Source: Aromatoleum toluolicum | GTDB lineage: Bacteria > Pseudomonadota > Gammaproteobacteria > Burkholderiales > Rhodocyclaceae | Assembly (NCBI RefSeq): GCF_012911005.2 | Contig: NZ_WTVS01000006.1 | Coordinates: 56,462-120,461 of the forward strand | Length of the DNA stretch: 64,000 bases | Direction of reading: 5' to 3' | Part shown: positions 60,308 through 64,000 of the stretch, in pieces | How the letters are laid out: every line of letters begins with the position of its first letter | Numbering within the stretch: position 1 is the stretch's first letter | The notes under the pieces: generated by a model | The model's input: the letters and a program-made list of their open reading frames with translations, nothing else | What the model was told of the DNA's origin: nothing | Database searches by the model: none | Program-made: the position numbers and the translations under genes

Positions 60308-62734
60308 TTACGCCGGTTGTGCGATCAATGTGCAGTCCGCTTTCCACCCCCGCTCGCGGACCTGGAGAACCTGGTCCTCGTCGAGATAGACTGCCGTGAT
60401 GAAGCGCGGCTTGAAGATCATGACCCACGCCGGCACGAGCAACGTAGCGGCCGCCACGTTGAAAACCAGCATCAGGCACAGCAGAAGAGCGGCGTCGGAT
60501 TGGAAGCGCAGATCCGACAGCACGATCCACATGACGACGCCGGCAATCAGCGTCATTGCCGTGAAGGAGACCGCGAAACCGGTCGTCGCGATCGCCTTCA
60601 TCACCGCCTGCGCGAGATCCTGCAGAGCCGCCATTTCCTCGCGGATCCGGTTCATGATGTAGATTGCGTAATCGATGCCGACGCCAATACCAACCGCGAT
60701 AACCGGTACGGTATTCACGTTCATGCCGATATGCATCACGCTCATGTACGCATAGGTCAGCACCGTGGCGAAGGTCATCGGCAACACCATCAGCCATCCC
60801 GCGTGCAGCGATGCGTAGAAGGCCCAGACGAAGGCGAACGAGAGCGTCAGCACCAGCGGCACAATGAGGAAGTTATCGTGCCTGACTGCGTCGTTGATCG
60901 CCGCGTTGACCCCGATCGCCCCCCCGGCGAGCTCGATGCTCAGTCCTGGGGCGGCATTCCCCGGCGCGCTGATGGCCGCCTCGGCCAGCGCTATCGCACG
61001 CTCGATCGTCTGCCCCTGGAGATCCTTGTAGTAAAACACCACGTTGGCGAGGTTCTCGTCGGAATTGGTGTACTCGTTCAACGCGCCCGGGATCGGGCTT
61101 GCTGCCATGAAAGTAAACATCAGGCCCCCGATCTCGTTCGCGTCGGACGGAATCTGGTTCCAGCGCGGATCGGTGTTGTGGATGAGGCCATTGACAGAGC
61201 GGATCAGCCCCGGCAGCGCCTTCGTACCACCGACGTTCGGATCGTGCAGCATCGTGTTCTGGAACGATTCGATCGCGCGCAGCACCTCGGGATTCTTCAG
61301 CCCCCCCTTTTCGGCCGTGCGCGCCACGACGTAGAGCTCTTCCGAACCCGGAAAGCGCTCATTGATCGCACGCGACGACGCGTTGTAATCGTGCTCGGGG
61401 TAGAGCAGCGGGCTTCCCGGCTCGGCCTCGCCAATCTGCACACCGAGGCTCAGCCACGATCCGATCGCAACAAGCACCGCTGCGCTGACGAGCACCGCTA
61501 TCGATCCGCCACGCGAGCCGACCACACCGAAGAGTCCGACAATCACTTTGCGCAGGACGCTCTCACGCGCTTCTGCGACGCGCGGCGGCGGCAGCACGTG
61601 CAGCAGCAGCGGCACGACGAGGAGCACCGTGAATATCACCGAGAAGCTCCAGAAGCCCGCGTAATAACCCATCTTCGTGTTGATCGGCGCGGCACCGAGC
61701 GTCAGCACGAGTATGCCGACAGTATCGACGATGATCGCCAGCGATCCCGGCCTGAACAGATCGTCGAACGCATCGCGCGCAGCTCGCCGCGAATCGCCCG
61801 TCCGGCCAAGCTCAAAGTAGTAGCGTTCGACCAGTTGGATGCTGTGCGACATCGCGCGAGCGGCAATGAGGAACGGAATCACCAAGTTCAGCGGATCGAG
61901 ATTCCAGCCCATCAGCGAGACGAAACCGAGGCCCCAGATCGACGACAATGTCACCCCCAGCAGCGGCAACATCACACCGTACAGACGCCGGAAATAGATC
62001 ACCAGCAGCGCCACCATCAGCGCAAGCGTGTACAGGAAGATCTGAATGATCTGAGACAGGTACGTGTAAACCCAGCCGATCAGCACCGGACTGCCGGTTG
62101 CATAGATCCTCACCCCGTCCGCGGCCTCGCTCGCCCGCACCGCCTGAAGCTCGGCAAAAGTCTTGCCGTAGTCGATATTGTCGGCCTCGTTCAACTGCGC
62201 CTTGATCAGCGCGGACTTGAGATCCGGCGATACCATCAGGCCATAGACGCGCGGATTGGCCATGACGTCCGTCCTGAGCGTCGCGAGTTCCTCGCCGGTC
62301 AGTTTCGGCTGCGCCGGATCGTAGTAGAGCCGCGAGATCATCTCACCGCTCTCGGTCAACCAGATCTTGCGCACCGTGCGATGCGCGAGGCTCGACACCT
62401 GGTTGTGATTGACGCCTGGCAGGTTGTCGACCGCCTGTGTGAGCCGATGCAGGCGCGACAACGTCTCATTGGTGAAGATGTCCCCGTCCTCGACCTCGAG
62501 CGCGACGACGATCTGGCTCGCACCGCCGAAGCTGCCGCGAATCTCGTTGTGCAGCTTGATGTAGGGGTGGCTTTGCGGCAGCAGGTCTTCGAACGCCGAG
62601 TAGATCTGCAGTCCGGGAACCTTGAGCGCAAAAAAGACCGTCACCAGGAAGATTGCTGCGAGGATCGCACGCGGAAACCTGAAGACGATAGTCTCCAATT
62701 CATGGACTGCATGGGTAATACGATGACGCATCAC
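60308..62734 (-). CDS. RND/MMPL-family transporter
   Basis: This 808-residue inner-membrane transporter has 12 hydrophobic segments in two halves, each starting with one helix and a large periplasmic loop. Landmarks are FPRAILAAIFLVTVFFALKV at the N-terminus, FEDLLPQSHPYIKLHNEI, FEDL/GWNLDPLNLVIPFLIAAR and, in the second half, NVNTVPVIAVGIGVGIDYAIY followed by FTAMTLIAGVVMWIVL. It belongs to the HAE3/MMPL-like group, often grouped with DUF1302, DUF1329 and YCF48 genes. Probable role: proton-driven movement of a hydrophobic compound in or out of the membrane. The gene starts 10 bases after the lipoprotein gene. Confidence 0.88.
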   Translation of the reverse strand: MMRHRITHAVHELETIVFRFPRAILAAIFLVTVFFALKVPGLQIYSAFEDLLPQSHPYIKLHNEIRGSFGGASQIVVALEVEDGDIFTNETLSRLHRLTQAVDNLPGVNHNQVSSLAHRTVRKIWLTESGEMISRLYYDPAQPKLTGEELATLRTDVMANPRVYGLMVSPDLKSALIKAQLNEADNIDYGKTFAELQAVRASEAADGVRIYATGSPVLIGWVYTYLSQIIQIFLYTLALMVALLVIYFRRLYGVMLPLLGVTLSSIWGLGFVSLMGWNLDPLNLVIPFLIAARAMSHSIQLVERYYFELGRTGDSRRAARDAFDDLFRPGSLAIIVDTVGILVLTLGAAPINTKMGYYAGFWSFSVIFTVLLVVPLLLHVLPPPRVAEARESVLRKVIVGLFGVVGSRGGSIAVLVSAAVLVAIGSWLSLGVQIGEAEPGSPLLYPEHDYNASSRAINERFPGSEELYVVARTAEKGGLKNPEVLRAIESFQNTMLHDPNVGGTKALPGLIRSVNGLIHNTDPRWNQIPSDANEIGGLMFTFMAASPIPGALNEYTNSDENLANVVFYYKDLQGQTIERAIALAEAAISAPGNAAPGLSIELAGGAIGVNAAINDAVRHDNFLIVPLVLTLSFAFVWAFYASLHAGWLMVLPMTFATVLTYAYMSVMHIGMNVNTVPVIAVGIGVGIDYAIYIMNRIREEMAALQDLAQAVMKAIATTGFAVSFTAMTLIAGVVMWIVLSDLRFQSDAALLLCLMLVFNVAAATLLVPAWVMIFKPRFITAVYLDEDQVLQVRERGWKADCTLIAQPA

Positions 62735-62744
62735 GTAACCTCGC

Positions 62745-63725
62745 TCAGTTGTTCGCCGTAGCCTTGTGGTCGCCGACGAGCGTCGTCACCTCCACGCCCC
62801 CTGCCCCACCCGCGAGAAGAACCCGCCCTTCGCCGAGCTGCATCGCGGCGCGCAAATACGTCGTCCTGCGCGCATCGGCGACCTTCCACTGATCGCCGCT
62901 CAGCCGGAACACGAGACCGTTGATCCCTACGCCCACCGGCGCGCCACCACCGTCCAGCGACAAACCGTATATCGGCGCACCCGCCTCATTGACCTGCTTG
63001 ATCCAGCTCTGTCCGCCGTCGGTGGTCTGCATGACCACCCCGGCGAGCCCCGCCACCCAACCTCGCTGACGGTCAACGAACACAGCCGCATACGGATAGA
63101 ACTCGTCACTGATCTTCGGCAGTGCCTCCCATGTCGCGCCGCCATCGACGGTGCGGTAAACCGCACCGAATTCACCGGTAACGAAACCTTCGCGCTCGTC
63201 GAGGAACTGAACGCTGGCGAGCATTGCGTCGTCGCCGACAACGGTCATATTCCAGTTCGCGCCCTGGTCGACACTCGATGCAATCGTGCTCCCGCTGCCG
63301 ACGACCCAAAGGCGGTTCGTCGCGTCGCAGGTGATCGCGAGCGGGTTGACGGGTTCGTCGATCGCGCGAGCCAGCCATTCACCACCGGCCGCGTCGGCGG
63401 CCCACACGCGATGAAAGAAATCCAGCGCAGCAAAGCTCCCGTCCGGACAGGCTGTCACACCAATGAACGAGCTACTCGAATCCAGTTGTTGTCGCGTCCA
63501 ACTCACGCCACGATCATTGGACGTCAGCACAACGCCGTTGGCGCCGACCACGATGGTCGTCTTCCCGTTGTCCGCAACCGCCTGAAAGGCATCGGACCGC
63601 TTGATTACGGCAGAGCTGGCGGCGCTGATGTTCGACGTACCTGCCGATACACCGCATCCCGCAAGCATCATGCAAAGCGATACCTCGAGAATCGTGGGGT
63701 ACCATGGCTTCGCCTCGATATTCAT
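62745..63725 (-). CDS. YCF48/BNR-repeat lipoprotein (beta-propeller)
   Basis: This 326-residue lipoprotein has a signal ending in the lipobox LAGC (MMLAGCGVSAG), followed by BNR/YCF48 repeats with Asp-Gly-Gly-Trp-type turns: SNDRGVSWTRQQL, SSVDQGANWNMTV, RTVDGGATWEALP and QTTDGGQSWIKQV. It is probably anchored to a membrane in the periplasm and acts as an assembly or docking factor for the RND/DUF1302 system. It is the first gene of the operon. The ATG at 63725 has GGAGGAGAC upstream, and a TdiR-type box lies 109-132 bp before it. Confidence 0.83.
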   Translation of the reverse strand: MNIEAKPWYPTILEVSLCMMLAGCGVSAGTSNISAASSAVIKRSDAFQAVADNGKTTIVVGANGVVLTSNDRGVSWTRQQLDSSSSFIGVTACPDGSFAALDFFHRVWAADAAGGEWLARAIDEPVNPLAITCDATNRLWVVGSGSTIASSVDQGANWNMTVVGDDAMLASVQFLDEREGFVTGEFGAVYRTVDGGATWEALPKISDEFYPYAAVFVDRQRGWVAGLAGVVMQTTDGGQSWIKQVNEAGAPIYGLSLDGGGAPVGVGINGLVFRLSGDQWKVADARRTTYLRAAMQLGEGRVLLAGGAGGVEVTTLVGDHKATANN

Positions 63726-63810
63726 AAGTTTGTCTCCTCCGTTCGGGTGTCGTCGGCGCGCCTAACGCGGCCCCTACTCTTGCAACGCGAAACCATCCCC
63801 CGACGGTCGG

Positions 63811-63857
63811 AATGTAGGCCTCGGATATCGCGCCAACAATTGGTGCGGACACCTAAC
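63811..63857 (-). promoter_or_regulatory. Third TdiR-type box and promoter, RND/DUF1302 operon
   Basis: The 24 bases at 63834-63857 are identical to the bbs box at 56654-56677 (core GGTG-N4-CACCAATTG on the minus strand). A TACATT hexamer at 63816-63811 lies 20 bp after CAATTG, the same spacing as at bbsA (20) and one less than at bssD (21). The first gene begins about 86 bp after this hexamer. Confidence 0.72.
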
Positions 63858-63869
63858 GAATAGAGAGTT

Positions 63870-64000
63870 GTTCCTAGCAGCCTGTCGGACTTCAAGCTCG
63901 CGGGCACCGCGGCCGAGGGATTGATTTCACATTGTGAGAGACGATGGGCATTTCAGGCTCCAATCGGCGGTTTTTGTTCGAAATCACAATGCCCCTGTCC
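63870..64000. other. Unassigned right edge
   Basis: No gene can be supported. The sequence after the promoter box (AGCCTGTCGGACTTCAAG onward, from about 63879) differs in base use from the operon. It has the look of the outer end of an insertion element, but no transposase or repeat is visible within the window, so this remains a guess. Confidence 0.25.

Noticed and set aside
57634..62761. Very long plus-strand open frames (921 and 828 codons) opposite the DUF1302, DUF1329 and RND genes
   Set aside because: They are antisense shadows of GC-rich genes: Arg/His/Asp-rich translations without domains, whereas the minus-strand proteins have signal peptides, membrane segments and family motifs.

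Overview
This window looks like part of a catabolic island from a denitrifying betaproteobacterium of the Azoarcus/Aromatoleum/Thauera group. It carries the genes for anaerobic toluene/m-xylene activation (bss, bbs, tdiSR) next to a ring-reduction and ring-cleavage cluster of the Azoarcus 'bzd/mbd' type. Gene content and order agree with what I recall of the mbd-bss-bbs island of Azoarcus sp. CIB (3-methylbenzoate and m-xylene use). That identification is by recognition of families and order, not by a search. I see no rRNA, tRNA or CRISPR.

Layout. Positions 1-2.8 kb: an IS1380-family remnant, an MFS drug exporter and a broken IS5-family transposase. Positions 2.8-24.6 kb, all on the minus strand and read right to left: the four-subunit ATP-dependent (3-methyl)benzoyl-CoA reductase mbdONQP and a small Cys-pair protein. 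Then come an amidohydrolase-fold protein, thiolase, crotonase, 3-hydroxyacyl-CoA dehydrogenase, mbdX/mbdY/mbdW ring-cleavage enzymes, a 2x[4Fe-4S] ferredoxin with korAB (the low-potential electron supply), and a second beta-oxidation set (three acyl-CoA dehydrogenases, a CoA-transferase, a crotonase) containing a decayed 3-hydroxyacyl-CoA dehydrogenase. Positions 25.1-31.6 kb, plus strand: a branched-chain-type ABC transporter (mbdB1-B5) and the aryl-CoA ligase mbdA. Position 31.8 kb: the TetR repressor mbdR on the minus strand, preceded by an IS4-family remnant.

Positions 32.9-35.2 kb: the two-component system tdiSR (minus strand), divergent from the bss operon (35.5-47.7 kb, plus strand). 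That operon runs from the glycyl-radical activase, the benzylsuccinate synthase subunits C, A and B, and the MoxR/VWA chaperone pair bssE/bssF into a tail of accessory genes: a DUF4125 protein, a ThiS/MoaD-like protein ending in Gly-Gly, an unknown protein, a DUF4258-YgiT fusion, a DUF4037 protein, an epimerase-like protein and an amidohydrolase. Positions 47.8-56.6 kb, minus strand: bbsABCDEFGH, which turns benzylsuccinate into benzoyl-CoA and succinyl-CoA. Positions 56.8-63.7 kb, minus strand: a YCF48-like lipoprotein, an RND/MMPL transporter, and DUF1302 and DUF1329 envelope proteins.

Regulation visible in the DNA. Two perfect ATAC-N10-GTAT palindromes overlap sigma70-type promoters of mbdO and mbdB1. 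A shared element with core GTG-N4-CACCAATTG precedes bssD, bbsA and the RND/DUF1302 operon, each time ending 20-21 nt before a -10-like hexamer. This suggests a three-operon TdiR regulon. IS remnants sit at several module borders, consistent with mosaic assembly of the island.
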